Positions 38,462 through 48,400 of a DNA stretch of 64,000 nt are shown here, piece after piece. Each line of letters opens with the position of its first letter. Position 1 is the first letter of the stretch. The notes beneath the pieces were generated by a model. That model was not told where the DNA came from, ran no database searches, and saw only the letters and a list, made by a program, of their open reading frames with translations. The DNA is from Phoebastria nigripes (Eukaryota > Chordata > Aves > Procellariiformes > Diomedeidae), in contig JAYKAV010002775.1 in assembly GCA_035582835.1 (NCBI GenBank), positions 370,211-434,210 of the forward strand, in the 5' to 3' direction. Position numbers and translations under genes: made by a program.

Positions 38462-41400
38462 CAAAAAAAACACCAACAAAAAAAAAACAACCAGAAATTG
38501 GCAAATACTTGCAACTGAACCCTTGCATGCAGAGCAAACTGCCTAAAGCTTCATTTAACTAATGGCTACCCAGTAATTTAGTATCTTGTGTAAGTTCCTG
38601 TGTCACTTCCACCACGTACTTGGCTGTCACCCTTGCATTTTAAAAGTCTTTTAACGTCGACCACGAATGCAATAACACTTGTTTAATCCCCAGGCTCTGA
38701 GTTTGTGTGCTTATTTAATCTGAGAAATGAAGGCTGGTTAAGATGATGATGATGATTATTATTACCTTCAAGTGTTTAAAAGCCATGAATCAGTTCTTAT
38801 AATTGTATTAGACCCCTCTGGGGGGTTTGGGGATTTGCTTTCTGGTGTGAGTATCTAGTGTTTCTTCATGTTTTTAGGCTCCATCTGTAACCGTGAGCCT
38901 AGGAACTTCTTTGGTTCTTAATGAAGTGGAAGTCATTGGTAATGACATGTTTCCAAGAGGTGGAACTTTCCAAAAGCTTCAAATACTTGCCTTGGATTAA
39001 AATTGCTTAGCCTGGTAATAATGATTCCTCTAAGACTTCTGAGGGTTTTAGGAATTCTTTAATTCCATGATACAGGCAGGACCTCAGAGGGGGAAAAAGT
39101 ACTACTACTTCCTTTCAGATCCTGGCTGTTTCTTTAGGTATTCTGTTCTCTATGCTTAAATACTAGCAGCAGTGAGACTGTCTCAAACAGCAAATATAAT
39201 TTGATCTATTTAAGGTCATGGTCATCCTAGCTGGCTCACCATTATGTCCTCTATATATAAAGGTGCAGGCCACAGCTGCCATACAGAGGAATTGTTCCAC
39301 GTATTTCAGTAAGGCCGCATCACTACCTCTTGAGGATTATGTTAAACTGCAGTAGTTTATTATCTTCACTAAGTCATGGCCTTCTAATCCCATGGGTTGG
39401 AACTTTGAACAATAGCNTATCTACTAGGGTCTTTTAGCATTCAGCTGTCTTTGCATGTTACTGTCCAGTAATCTGAAACTTGTTTTGTTGTTAAATTATT
39501 TTTTCTCAATGTTTTGTGTTGTATTTCTCAGGCAGAATGTGCACTTAGCAGTTCATGCTGAGAACTTCAAGTCTGAAATTGTCAGTGTGAAAGAGATGCG
39601 AGACATCTGGTCATGGATCCCAGAGCGATTTGCACTTTGCCAGCCCCTCTTGCTTTTCACCACCTTGGAACATGGCTGTAGTCTGAGCAGGTAAGGAAAA
39701 CCTTCCCCGCTCTTCTCTACGGTAGGGCAAAAAAGAGCAACTGGTGAACTGTTGGCTGGATTGACAAAAAGGCCATGCCTAGTCAGAACTTGATCTGAAG
39801 AATATTATTAGCGATGCAACGTAAATGTGACAAATTCCTATTGGCTACAGCATTTGACCAGGATACTTCATATGCCAGAACATGGCAAGCCATTTTAAAC
39901 TGTCCAAGACCAATTGGAAAAGTCAAACTTGCATCAGTTCACAGAATATGCTGGGCTGAGGCTGGTTCATTCCCCACTGGGTATGAACAGTTTAACTCAG
40001 TGGTTGCTCTGCAAGCTCTTTTGATAGATAACAACATTCAAACTGATCCAAAGAATAAGGGAACTGGAAACTGGCGATTCCTCTACTTATGAATCTGATT
40101 GTTGTTATTTTTAAAGTGGGATAAACGAGATATGAGTTCTCCTTGCACTGGACACAGAAGACTATAGTCCTATAGCTCCTAATAATGACTTTGACATCTG
40201 CGGTTGAGGAACTGAGGTGGGGAGTGGTGTGCTGTCCCAGCCCCATGCGCCTATGAGGAAAAGCAAAAGCAAGCAAAGAGAATGCATCATAATTATTTTC
40301 TATGAAAACTGAAAGCTCTTCGAACACAGACATCAGTCCTCAGGACACAACTTCCTTTAGGTTGTCTTAATTCAAAATGCTGTAAAATGCCACTGTTGTG
40401 ATAGGTGGTCTTCTAGTTATTCTGCAGAGGCATAAACAACTGTACAGAGAACTGAGTAGAGAAGAACTGCTTGATAATATTTGTTTACACTCAACTCTGT
40501 TATTTACAATGGACTGTAGAAAGCATTTGCAGGAATATGCTTAGTCTTCAGATGTCTTTTTTTGCCATGCCATGAGTTGGAGGAGGAGGTGGTGCCTGAC
40601 GTTAAGGAGGAAAAGAACTGCAGTTGGTGGTAGTTGAGTGCTCATTTCTGTGTACTCTGCACTTCAGGTTCTATTCTCACAGCGAGGGACACGAACCAAC
40701 TCTTCTCCTCATCAAGACCACAGCAAAAGAGGTGAGTGAGGTGAAAGGCAACTGATTAAATTAGGTTTTAGGCAGTTATGTAATGCTGTATTGCAACACA
40801 CAACTGTTTATAATAAAATGAAGAAGCAAGGGACCTGAAATTGCTTGGGGTTTTGTTTTGGTTTTTTAACAATGCATGCTTTAAATGGTTCCATTTGTTG
40901 ATTATGGGACTATGCATTCTTGGGTAAATCTTGTAAACTAGGTCTTGGTCAGCTATTCTTTCTCTTGTAAGTAATGTGGGATGATGGNCTAGAGTAACTT
41001 ATTGAGCTCTTGGACAGGCTGTCTTAATTGCAGAATCAGAGGGAGAGTCTGGGGAATTGTGTTAAGAAANTCATGATTCATAGAAGGTATTTTCATTTTC
41101 TCCAGGATATGAGGAGAGAAAGTAGCAGAATTTAAATGGTATGAATAATATTGGACTACCTAATGTGGAAACAAAAGCTTTAGCTTCATCTCATTCTTGT
41201 TTGGGAAAAAAAAAAAAACAAGAAGCTCTGAGAACCTGAGGAGGAGTGCACACAGGTGCCTTATCTAATGAGTGCTGGTTCTCTGCTCTACTGTGTATGA
41301 CAATATTGGACAACATAATGTGAAAACAGAAACATTAGCTTCATCTCATGCTTGTTTAAAAAAAATAATGCATAAAACAAGAAAGCTTCCCAGAACTTCT

Positions 41401-44400
41401 GAAGGAGGGCACACAGGTGCTTCCTGTAATGAGCGTTGGTTGTCTGCGCCACTGTGCATGACTTCTAAATATTCTGTGTATAACGTTAAGCTATTATTGC
41501 AGCCTGTGNGCTGCTTATGTTCCTGCAGGATGACTGTCCATGAAACAAGACCATTTCTGCTCTTATTTGCATCTACCTAATGCTCCAGGCTGTTTCATAG
41601 TTCTGTGTATGGTTTCTGGCCATCCCAGGCCTGCATTGACATGCCAATGGCTTATAGAATGTGCTTGGTATCTAAAGGGAAGAGGGAAAATATTTATTTG
41701 TTATTTTGCTTCTTGTCCTGGAGCATGTCAAAAGTCTAGCTTTGTAAGTGATGCTGGTTTTTATAGTATGGTTCGTTTCTTATCCCTAAAAAAAAAAAAA
41801 AAAAAAAAGATAGTCCAAACAAAAATAGGAGAAAACTATGGGGGTTTTTGTTTGGTGGTTGTGGGGTTTGTTTTTTTGCAAAGGATTAGGTTCATCCTTC
41901 ATTCATATGTCTATAGTTATATTTTAGAAAGAAGAAAATCTGATTTTCTGGCTCTCGTACTTCGGGCGTATCAGATCAAACGGAGTTCTGGGCCATCTTT
42001 TTGTTTATGCACACGATTTATCTATATAAAAAAACTGCTCTTCAGTAGTTTTGTTCTAGGAGCTCTGCTTGTAATGCTGGTGGAAGCTAAACAGCAAATG
42101 TACCTTAGAACAATTCTATTTAACCATAGTTTCTGGAAAAAAAATGTAGGGTTGCTTTCATCCCATTCTTAGAGCCTCATTGTTTGGTCTATGTCCACTT
42201 GGCAGTGATGCTTATTGCTGGTAGTGAGAAATTCTTCTAGTGCAAACAAAAGACTCCACAGAAAAGCTCAGCCCTCTAAGGCTATGTTTTTCTTTATTGG
42301 AAAGTAGTGAACCCCATACTGTTTGAATAGGCTGCTTTAAATATCTGAGCTAGTTCAGCATTGGCTTAGCTAAGCTGATTTTAACCTACAGTTTGAAATG
42401 GAGAAAGCCACCAAGGCTGCTGTTTATGATCAGAAAACGTTCAGGCAGAACTGCTCATACTGTAACTTTTGACAATACTGTTGCTTTGGATGCCAAAATG
42501 AGGAGGTGGAAGTCAGGCTTTACAAGTTTGGAGTGATTTGTGTTTTGGTACCTGGGGTTATGTTGGAACATTTCTCCTTTAAGGCCTCAGAGATGTGAAA
42601 TAATTTATGAAATTCTTAGGATTTAAGGGTACCCACCAATGGATTAAAGCAGTTTAAATCTATCTTTAGATATAAGTACATATGCTGCCTTAATCCACTG
42701 ATATAGAGATTCTGAAAATCAAACTAAAATAAAACCTTCCGTTCTGGACTCTGAAATGTTGGTATCAGTTGGTTTAACACACTTTCTTCTTCAATGGAAA
42801 GCCTCCTGACGGTGCTGTTTGTGCTAGGTCTGTGGTGCTTATCTGTCAACTGACTGGAGCGAGCGCAGGCGAGGAGGGAACAAGCTGAGTTTCTTTGGAA
42901 CTGGGGAGTGCTTTGTATTTAGGGTGAGTAAAATTTTATTGTCACTACCCAGTAGCAAGGCAGAACCGCCGTACTGGTGTGAGTAACTCTTACTTCCCTT
43001 CTACTTGAAGAGGCTGGATTATATGCCCTCCTGGTTTATAAAGTCTACTGAACTCTTAATGTGGAGGAGAAAATTTTACTTTTCAGTTTTGTGGTAACCC
43101 TTTTTCTCCCCTTGCACAGAATATTTTCTTAAAAGGTGTAATAAGGTAACTGAAAGATGATAGATTTAGATTAGATATAAGGAAGAAGTTCTTCACTATG
43201 AGGGTGGTGAGGCACTGGAACAGGTTGCCCAGAGAAGTTGTGGATGCCCCATCCCTGGAAGTGTTCAAGGCCAGGTTGGATGGGGCTTTGAGCAACCTGG
43301 TCTAGTGGAAGGTGTCCCTGCCCGTGGCCAGGGGGTTGGAAGTAGATGATCTTTAAGGTCTTCAAGGTCCCTTCCAACCCAAACCATTCTATGATTCTAT
43401 GAACTCAGAAGACACTGCATCATTTCTTCAATCACCTAAAGAGCAAAGGTATAAAGAAAGAAAATAACATCTGGCCTAAAAGACAGTTTGATCCCTTGAA
43501 TGTTCTTTGCTGTGCAGGGCACTCTGTGTAGTGCATNTGCACTAACTAAAGCTTTGCTCTTCTCTGCCCCTATGCAGCTGCAGCCAGAAGTGGAACGCTA
43601 CGAGTGGGTGATCATAAAACACCCAGAACTGGCCACGACTGGTTCAGAGCCAGAAAATCATGCCTCACCAGCTTCCAGCACCCTCTCTTCTGGCAGTGTT
43701 CCATCAGACCCCTCAGATCGCCTTTCTCCCTTCTTATCGGCTCGGCACTTCAACTTGCCTTCCAAAACAGCCTCCATGTTCATGGCTGGCAGCAGCGAAT
43801 GCATCATTATAGGTAAGTCAGTGTGAGAATTTGAGCATATATCCTACCAGCTCTTCCTATCCGCCTTAGATGAGAGTCACCTCTATTCACCATATATGTA
43901 TTTCAGTATCGCTACAGTTAGAGATAAAAGTGGCCAAAACCTGATACTATTACGCAACAAAAATTTTTTGTGGGAAAACTTGCATATCAAGCATTTTAGA
44001 GTAAGATAGTAACTCATAGCTTTAAGCACAGCCATATCTTCATACTGCCTAATTCATGAGGAGAAATAGTTCTTGAAGAGGAACTTACTTTGCACTGAGG
44101 CTTTTGAAACGCAGGGTAAACTATAAAACATGTTAATTCTCCTGGAACTTTATTGGATCTGTGGTGCTGCTGACTTTGGCAAAAGCCTGCTTAGTAAAGA
44201 TTTACAAGGAACAGGTATAAAATCGTAGTTGTCCTTTTCCCAAAAAGCTTTACTTGACACTTGTTAGGAGAGCAACTAGCCTGGTGATTTCCTCTGTTAC
44301 ATCAAGTGTTGGCTGATTTCCCACTTAGCAGCATGTGCTCTAATTGACCGTAAGTTGGGCTGCTCCAGTATCAGCTAGGCTGGTGAGAGCTTCAGTGCGT

Positions 44401-45450
44401 GTGTAACTGAATTAGAAATCACTGTTAATGATGTATCACAGGTATTTCAGAGATCTTTACTGTTGAGCATATATCCCACCAGCTCTTCCTGTCAGCCTTG
44501 GAGAAGAAAGTCACTTGTATTTACCATATATTACACTATGGGTAGTAATAAGAGAAATACAAGCTTGGGTAGTAGATATATAGAAATGAATGTTGTATAC
44601 AGTTCCAGCTGTTAGACCAGAACTTCCACCCTTTTGATTCTTCAGATGTTTTCAGTAGCTATTCTTAGATGGTTGCCCTATAAGCAATAGGGGAATCTTC
44701 CTTTTTGTTTTCCTAACACACTTCTGTCTAAATTTATTTCACTTCACTGCATTCTCTGACTGCAAGCTCTGTGAACCTTGACGTAGACCCACAGATAATC
44801 AAAATGCTTTTAACTTTGACATGTTTTATAATGATTTAGAAGACCAAGCCAGTGCTGTTACTTATTGATCTTGTTCTTCTCCCAGCTTTGATTTTTGACT
44901 GCTAACAGAATTCTTTGCTTTTTCTTTACTGGAGGGAAAATATGCAGTTGGTAGCTTCCAAGATCCTCCAGCACTGAAAAACAAATCTTAAATGCAGGCA
45001 TTTGAGTCAGGCTTCTTGTTCTTACTGACTTGCATTACTGGGGTTTTTTAAATTTAAAAAAAAAAATCATCCAGTACTGATAGTGTCATTTAAAAGCTAT
45101 GCATTTGATCATACTCTGTTGCACCTGAAGACAGCAAGCAAACATCACTTAGGGCTTCCAGTTGTTCCCTTGACAAAACCACTTAAGTCCTTTTTCTTTT
45201 TTTTTTNTTTTTTTTTTTTTTTTTTTTTTTGTATAGCAGTTTCCCATGCTAAGAAATGCAGAGACACCCTTACACTTGTCTTTGTCTCTTCACAGGAGGT
45301 GGTGATGGCCAGGCTCTTTACCTCGATGCAGATCTGAACCACGGAAGAACCAGCCACTGCAATACTTTCAATAACCAGCCATTGTGCTCTGAAAGCTTCC
45401 AGATCTCTGTCTTGGAGGTGTGGGGCTTCAGGGACACCATGAATGGTTGA
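32031..45450 (+). CDS. TBC1D24: TBC1D24, TBC/LysM-associated-domain (TLDc) protein; seven coding exons, spliced
   Basis: The spliced CDS joins 32031-32989, 35306-35323, 39532-39690, 40668-40731, 42828-42923, 43578-43812 and 45296-45450. It totals 1686 nt, or 561 residues plus stop, and all junctions are GT-AG and phase-compatible. The TBC domain spans roughly residues 45-262 and the TLDc domain roughly 345-557. They are joined by the microexon-encoded linker, and a Ser/Pro-rich loop lies inside TLDc around residues 460-490. Identity rests on close recall of human TBC1D24 ([52 protein letters not shown]). The family works in synaptic vesicle and membrane traffic, binding phosphoinositides and ARF6, and protects against oxidative stress. 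Human mutations cause epilepsy, DOORS syndrome and deafness. Residues R38, D145, R240 and F249 correspond to human R40, D147, R242 and F251, all known disease positions, and all are conserved. The start is supported by a strong Kozak context (GCC before ATG, G after) and in-frame stops just upstream. The gene looks intact; the C-terminal few residues differ from human. Confidence 0.98.
32990..35305 (+). other. TBC1D24: TBC1D24 intron 2
   Basis: GT at 32990 and AG at 35304-35305. Holds an A/AC-rich simple repeat at 34647-34702 and a shorter A run near 35090. The last 100 or so bases are pyrimidine-rich and probably serve microexon recognition. I see no other exon in it. Confidence 0.9.
34647..34702. 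repeat. A-rich / AC simple repeat
   Basis: A run of 17 followed by A stretches broken by C and CC. Purely low complexity in intron 2. Confidence 0.9.
35306..35323 (+). CDS. TBC1D24: TBC1D24 18-nt alternative microexon
   Basis: The exon is tgttgcacctcccaaaag, flanked by ...tcctgtttgcag on the left and gtaggtt on the right. A pyrimidine-rich stretch of about 80 bases lies upstream. The preceding exon ends and the following exon begins in matching phase, so inclusion adds six residues (S-V-A-P-P-K) between KQK and [11 protein letters not shown]. Skipping leaves the frame intact (KQKRQN...). Human TBC1D24 has an 18-nt brain-enriched exon at the same place, encoding SVSLSK as I recall. A TGC lies directly before the 3' splice site, the motif type bound by the neuronal splicing factor SRRM4. 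Position, length, phase and splice sites are seen in the sequence; neuronal regulation is inferred from mammals. Confidence 0.9.
36395..36520. repeat. Diverged repeat, copy A (intron 3)
   Basis: Shares the order GCACA..TTTGG.TT, GATGCAGG.TGT, GACACTG.TCTCA.CACAG, TATCAGGCTTA and ACATATGGCTT with 37053-37170. Not recognised as a named family. Confidence 0.55.
37053..37170. repeat. Diverged repeat, copy B (intron 3)
   Basis: Direct-orientation counterpart of 36395-36520, about 650 bases downstream (GTGCAGGCTGTGTATCGACA, GGTCTCAGCACAGTG, GTTTCAGTCTTAAGCACC). Confidence 0.55.
37885..38010 (+). repeat. MIR-like SINE relic in intron 3
   Basis: GATTCTGAAGACGTGGGTTC then AAGTCTTGGCTC is the MIR tRNA-related box region, followed by CTCTCCTGTGCCTCAGCTTG. 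Order and spacing fit MIR with the accessory region partly eroded. Confidence 0.7.
38134..38152. repeat. Poly-T tract
   Basis: Nineteen T in intron 3, followed by AAAGTGACC. Confidence 0.9.
38430..38490. repeat. (AAAAC)n microsatellite
   Basis: Several consecutive AAAAC units flanked by degenerate A/C-rich sequence. Low complexity; the small open frame across it is meaningless. Confidence 0.92.
39532..39690 (+). CDS. TBC1D24: TBC1D24 coding exon 4, start of TLDc domain
   Basis: Acceptor TATTTCTCAG precedes the exon and donor GCAG/GTAAGG follows it. The first base completes codon Arg, then it encodes [20 protein letters not shown] and onward through [20 protein letters not shown] to CSLS, ending two bases into an Arg codon. 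This matches the start of the human TLDc domain almost residue for residue. Confidence 0.97.
39691..40667 (+). other. TBC1D24: TBC1D24 intron 4
   Basis: Intron of 977 bases with GTAAGG donor and TTCAG acceptor. I see no repeat or other feature in it. Confidence 0.93.
40668..40731 (+). CDS. TBC1D24: TBC1D24 coding exon 5, TLDc domain
   Basis: The acceptor is CTGCACTTCAG and the donor GAG/GTGAGT. The exon completes the Arg codon and encodes [20 protein letters not shown] then E, ending in phase 0. The motif [12 protein letters not shown] is highly conserved in TBC1D24. At 64 nt it is short and has no start codon of its own. Confidence 0.96.
41141..41463. repeat. Two-copy tandem duplication, about 160-base unit
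   Basis: Copy 1 (about 41141-41299) and copy 2 (about 41300-41463) share in order AATATTGGAC, TAATGTG, TTAGCTTCATCTCAT.CTTGT, an A-rich run, ACAAGAA, GCACACAGGTGC, TAATGAG and CACTGTG-like ends. Roughly 80% alike by eye. It lies in TBC1D24 intron 5 and has no coding content I can see. Confidence 0.85.
41788..41808. repeat. Poly-A tract
   Basis: Twenty-one A in intron 5. No retroposon body recognised upstream. Confidence 0.92.
42828..42923 (+). CDS. TBC1D24: TBC1D24 coding exon 6, TLDc domain
   Basis: The acceptor is TTTGTGCTAG and the donor AGG/GTGAGT. Its 96 nt encode 32 residues in phase 0, from [17 protein letters not shown] through [11 protein letters not shown]. The GAYLS.DW..R and FGTGE.FVF motifs are TLDc hallmarks. 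The segment RRRGGNKLS is slightly more basic than the human equivalent NKFGGKLG. Confidence 0.97.
42924..43577 (+). other. TBC1D24: TBC1D24 intron 6
   Basis: Short 654-base intron, more than a third of which is a sense-oriented CR1 insertion (43161-43402). Exon 7 begins about 175 bases after the CR1 3' end. Confidence 0.93.
43161..43402 (+). mobile_element. CR1 LINE, 5'-truncated 3' end
   Basis: The segment follows the avian CR1 3' region: GAGGGTGGTGAGGCACTGGA, GTTGCCCAGAGAAGTTGTGG, AGCAACCTGGTCTAGTGG, GGTCCCTTCCAACCC, ending in CCATTCTATGATTCTATGA. It carries only the 3' UTR and tail of the element and no reverse transcriptase. Divergence from remembered consensus is low apart from a small GGTCTTCAA insertion, suggesting a relatively recent copy. 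It lies in TBC1D24 intron 6 in the sense orientation. Confidence 0.95.
43578..43812 (+). CDS. TBC1D24: TBC1D24 coding exon 7, TLDc domain with Ser/Pro-rich loop
   Basis: The acceptor is CCTATGCAG and the donor ATAG/GTAAGT. The exon encodes [20 protein letters not shown], then a Ser/Pro/Gly-rich variable loop, then [32 protein letters not shown] and one base of the next Gly codon. The loop differs from human in sequence but not much in length, as expected of a surface insertion. Confidence 0.97.
43831..43901. repeat. Duplicated segment, copy A (intron 7)
   Basis: TTGAGCATATATCCTACCAG then CTCTTCCTATC..CCTTAGA, AGAGTCACCTCTATTCACCA and TATAT recur 632 bases downstream in direct orientation. 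Family unknown. Confidence 0.8.
44463..44533. repeat. Duplicated segment, copy B (intron 7)
   Basis: Second copy of the segment at 43831-43901 with about ten differences by eye. It may be part of an old segmental duplication, or two insertions of one unnamed element. Confidence 0.8.
45191..45230. repeat. Poly-T tract with an ambiguous base
   Basis: About 40 bases of T with one C and one N, 65-105 bases upstream of the exon 8 acceptor. The length is probably unreliable. Confidence 0.92.
45296..45450 (+). CDS. TBC1D24: TBC1D24 last coding exon 8, end of TLDc domain and stop codon
   Basis: Acceptor TTTGTCTCTTCACAG. The exon completes Gly and encodes [20 protein letters not shown] through [15 protein letters not shown] to [10 protein letters not shown] and TGA at 45448-45450. 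The GG.GQALY.D.DLN.GRTSHC block is the conserved end of the TLDc domain. A long interrupted poly-T tract lies about 65-105 bases upstream of the acceptor. Confidence 0.97.
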
Positions 45451-48400
45451 CGTGACTATCATTAATCAACTAGTTTTTCAGTTGTCCTAGGATTCCCAAG
45501 GCAAATTCTAATGCAGGAGCCAAGTTAGAACATAATTTCTGCTGGGCTCAGTGTTTTTTAGTAATTACTAAGTGGTGCACTTGAATGCAGGGCTTAGTTG
45601 TTTACTCTTATTTTATTTAAGACAGGTCAAGGTGAAGTAATGTATCTGATTATCTCCTTAGCTGTTTACCTCTAGAGATCTGGATTCAGNTCCTGTTATT
45701 AGGTAAAAATGAAAATGTAATGATTTCAAACCATCCTAAATGGATACAGGATTCCGTATTACAGGATAGGTTTGCAGTTTGATGCAATTCCTCAGAGGCA
45801 GAAAGCTGGCTGAGGTGTACTGTAGAGCTGTGTGCCACTGGCACCAGTATCTGGCTTGAGCCAGTAATATCAAATGTCTGCTCACAGGGAACATTGATGA
45901 CCTCAGGTTTGACGTAGAACAGTAGTTCATAAAATCATTGCCCTACTATAAGCAGACATTGTGCAGACAAATAATGAGTTATTATCAGTACCATTTTGGA
46001 AGTTATGAAAGCCCTCAATTCACACAAGAACCATGATTGCTCATTACATTCTCCTTGTACCTGAACCCTTGACACATTCCAGTTGCATCTGTTTGAGGAG
46101 TCTGCCTCTGAGGAAGGCATCCAGACTGGACAACGATATCTCAAAGGCTTAATTTTGTTTACATTCCTATTCCATATCAGTATAATGACTTCAGACTGAC
46201 TCATGTTTCAGGCAGCTGAAAGCCAGAGCATATATGCAGTGCTCAGAAACTTCCCTTTCTTCATCTTTCCTGGAAGCTGAAATGGAGCTTTAAATCTGAG
46301 AATAACTGTGCCAATACCCCTACGTGTTTGGGGAATTAGACATTGTGATACAGAAGCTTAATGCTCTCCCCACAAGTGAATGAAGGGAGGTGGAAGGGAA
46401 ATCTTCTGTGTAATATTATTCTGGGAGTGGATGAGTTTCCCAGGAGAACTCTAGGCGACACTGTTTCTCCATATCATAAGTCTTCCCAGTGATGAGGTCC
46501 TGAAAAAGGTAACGCTTTTTTGCCAGCAGTGTTCTGGTAGGGTTTGGATGATGCAAAGAGGCTTTTCCTCATTCCTGAGAATTCATACAGTTCTCTGCAA
46601 GCATGCCTTGTGGCATGTGATGTCCGGAGGCAATTGCCCAGTGTCTTTACCTAAAACTTGCAGTATCTGCTGTAGAACTTCTCCCACATGAAGCACAAGT
46701 ACATAAACATCAATGGATAGTCCAGAGCATATGTCAGGGTGCTCTCAAAGCTTCAGTGGGTAATTCGCTAGTAAGAAGATTTACCACAACAAATAACATG
46801 AGGGGAAAGAGGAATTGCTGGTTTTTTCAGCAGTTCAATCTAAAAAATTGCTTTAGAGTGGGGGAAATGTTATTACTACTTAAACTTGAAGTTCATTAAA
46901 AGGAAAAACTAAAAATTTATAGTGATAAAATATCAGCTAGGCTGAACAAGNTCATGTTAATATTCAGAGGTCACAGGTGAGTCTTGTTGGTAATGTTGTT
47001 TAGCTTGCCATCAATGAAAATACCATGTGTGTTGGTAAAGTGTTGCCTCTTGCAAAGTATGTGAACAAACTTGGCGAAAATGTGATTTGCTTCTTAAGGT
47101 GCCATTTTGAATTTTTGTCAAAACTACTCTTTGAAATATTAGACTTCATATACAACAATTCAAGATGTCTTTTGCACCATTTATATTTGCAATTAGATTA
47201 TTTCACCCTGTTTGAGAGTCAGCACTGAGCCTCCCTTTCTTTCCCTCTTCCCACTCAGTGAGTTCTGTCCAGCTGTCTTTTCATAGGTTTACCGTAAGCT
47301 TGACTGAACTAGAAGGGAAGATATAATTCAGTTATACTTAACATATTTTGATGGGGAGGAACTTGAACAGTCGTATCTGGCTTTTTACAAATACTGGCTG
47401 ATGCTGCCTTCTATTATGTTTTCAAAGCTAGCTGTATCACTTTGCACTTGCTAGTATCCCACAAGCTTCCTCAGACAAAAAAATCACTCAAAAAATGTAT
47501 CCCATTTAGTAGATTCTCTTAAATGTAGGTGGGATTTCAGTTTTGTCCCTATCTCCTCTCTTTTGAGCTTGTTTGAGGTGCCCTTGGTGGGGGGGGACCA
47601 AAAAAAACACAATAGCTTTAATTTTCAGCTTGTTAACTTGTCAGAAATTCCCTCAAGCTGTGTGTTGGCAGGATTTGTGGGACTTGTGTATTACAGTCAA
47701 AATGAATAGGGTTTATGTGCAAAATGTTGCCTGCAGCTGGCAGTGGTTGTGGATGTGATTCTTCTCACTCCTCATCCCTGCCGGATGCGACTACGTCAGC
47801 AAAACCTGAGTACCATGTCTTAAGCCATATCTAAGAAACACTGTTCCTTTCCCTGCTCTGTTCTTAGTGCACAGGGATTTGGGTGTTTGAAATCAGAAAT
47901 AACTCATAGTTGCTCAGAAATTCATCATAGGATATTAGTGTGAGAATCCAAGGAGCAGTACTGAAAATCAGTGAGGTTTAGGCATCTGAGTCTTGAGTGT
48001 CTTTCAAAAGTCAATCGCAGGCCTCAGCTCAGCTTCCCTCCTGTCAGATGAATACAACTTCTGACACCACCACCCCCCCGCCTCCCTGGCAGCGAAGGTC
48101 CACAAAAGACATCTTTTTGTAGCTTATCTAGATGGCCAACCAGTCTTTCGCATGGGACTAAAGGTAAATCTTCATTCTTAAAGACGTTACGCTGGGTGGC
48201 TGGCAGTGTCTAACAGCTGCTCTATGTCTATGCATTTGCAACTGGGGTGGGTGTGCTTGGAGCACACACTACNCCCAGAGCAATTTGAGCAATGACCTGT
48301 ATGAGTTTGCAAATCACAGCAGAGGGTAAAAGGGTTAACAGGTGATCCTNCTTCTGCTGACTATTCGTATTGATATCAATCTTGAGGCACATGTCACAGG

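Larger units (their letters stand above)
35324..39531 (+). other. TBC1D24: TBC1D24 intron 3
   Basis: AT-rich intron of 4.2 kb between the microexon and exon 4. It contains a diverged repeat pair (36395-36520 and 37053-37170), a MIR-like relic (37885-38010), a T run (38134-38152) and an AAAAC-type microsatellite (38430-38490). No further exon recognised. Confidence 0.9.
40732..42827 (+). other. TBC1D24: TBC1D24 intron 5
   Basis: Intron of 2.1 kb. It contains a two-copy tandem duplication (41141-41463) and a 21-base A run (41788-41808). The 210-codon open frame across the A run has no recognisable product and is treated as chance. Confidence 0.93.
43813..45295 (+). other. TBC1D24: TBC1D24 intron 7
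   Basis: Intron of 1.5 kb with a duplicated segment of about 70 bases (43831-43901 and 44463-44533), the first copy starting only 18 bases after the exon-7 donor. A T tract interrupted by a C and one N (45191-45230) precedes exon 8. Confidence 0.92.

Noticed and set aside
41540..42172. 210-codon frame in TBC1D24 intron 5
   Set aside because: It runs through a 21-base A tract giving a lysine run and has no domain. It lies within a well-defined intron.
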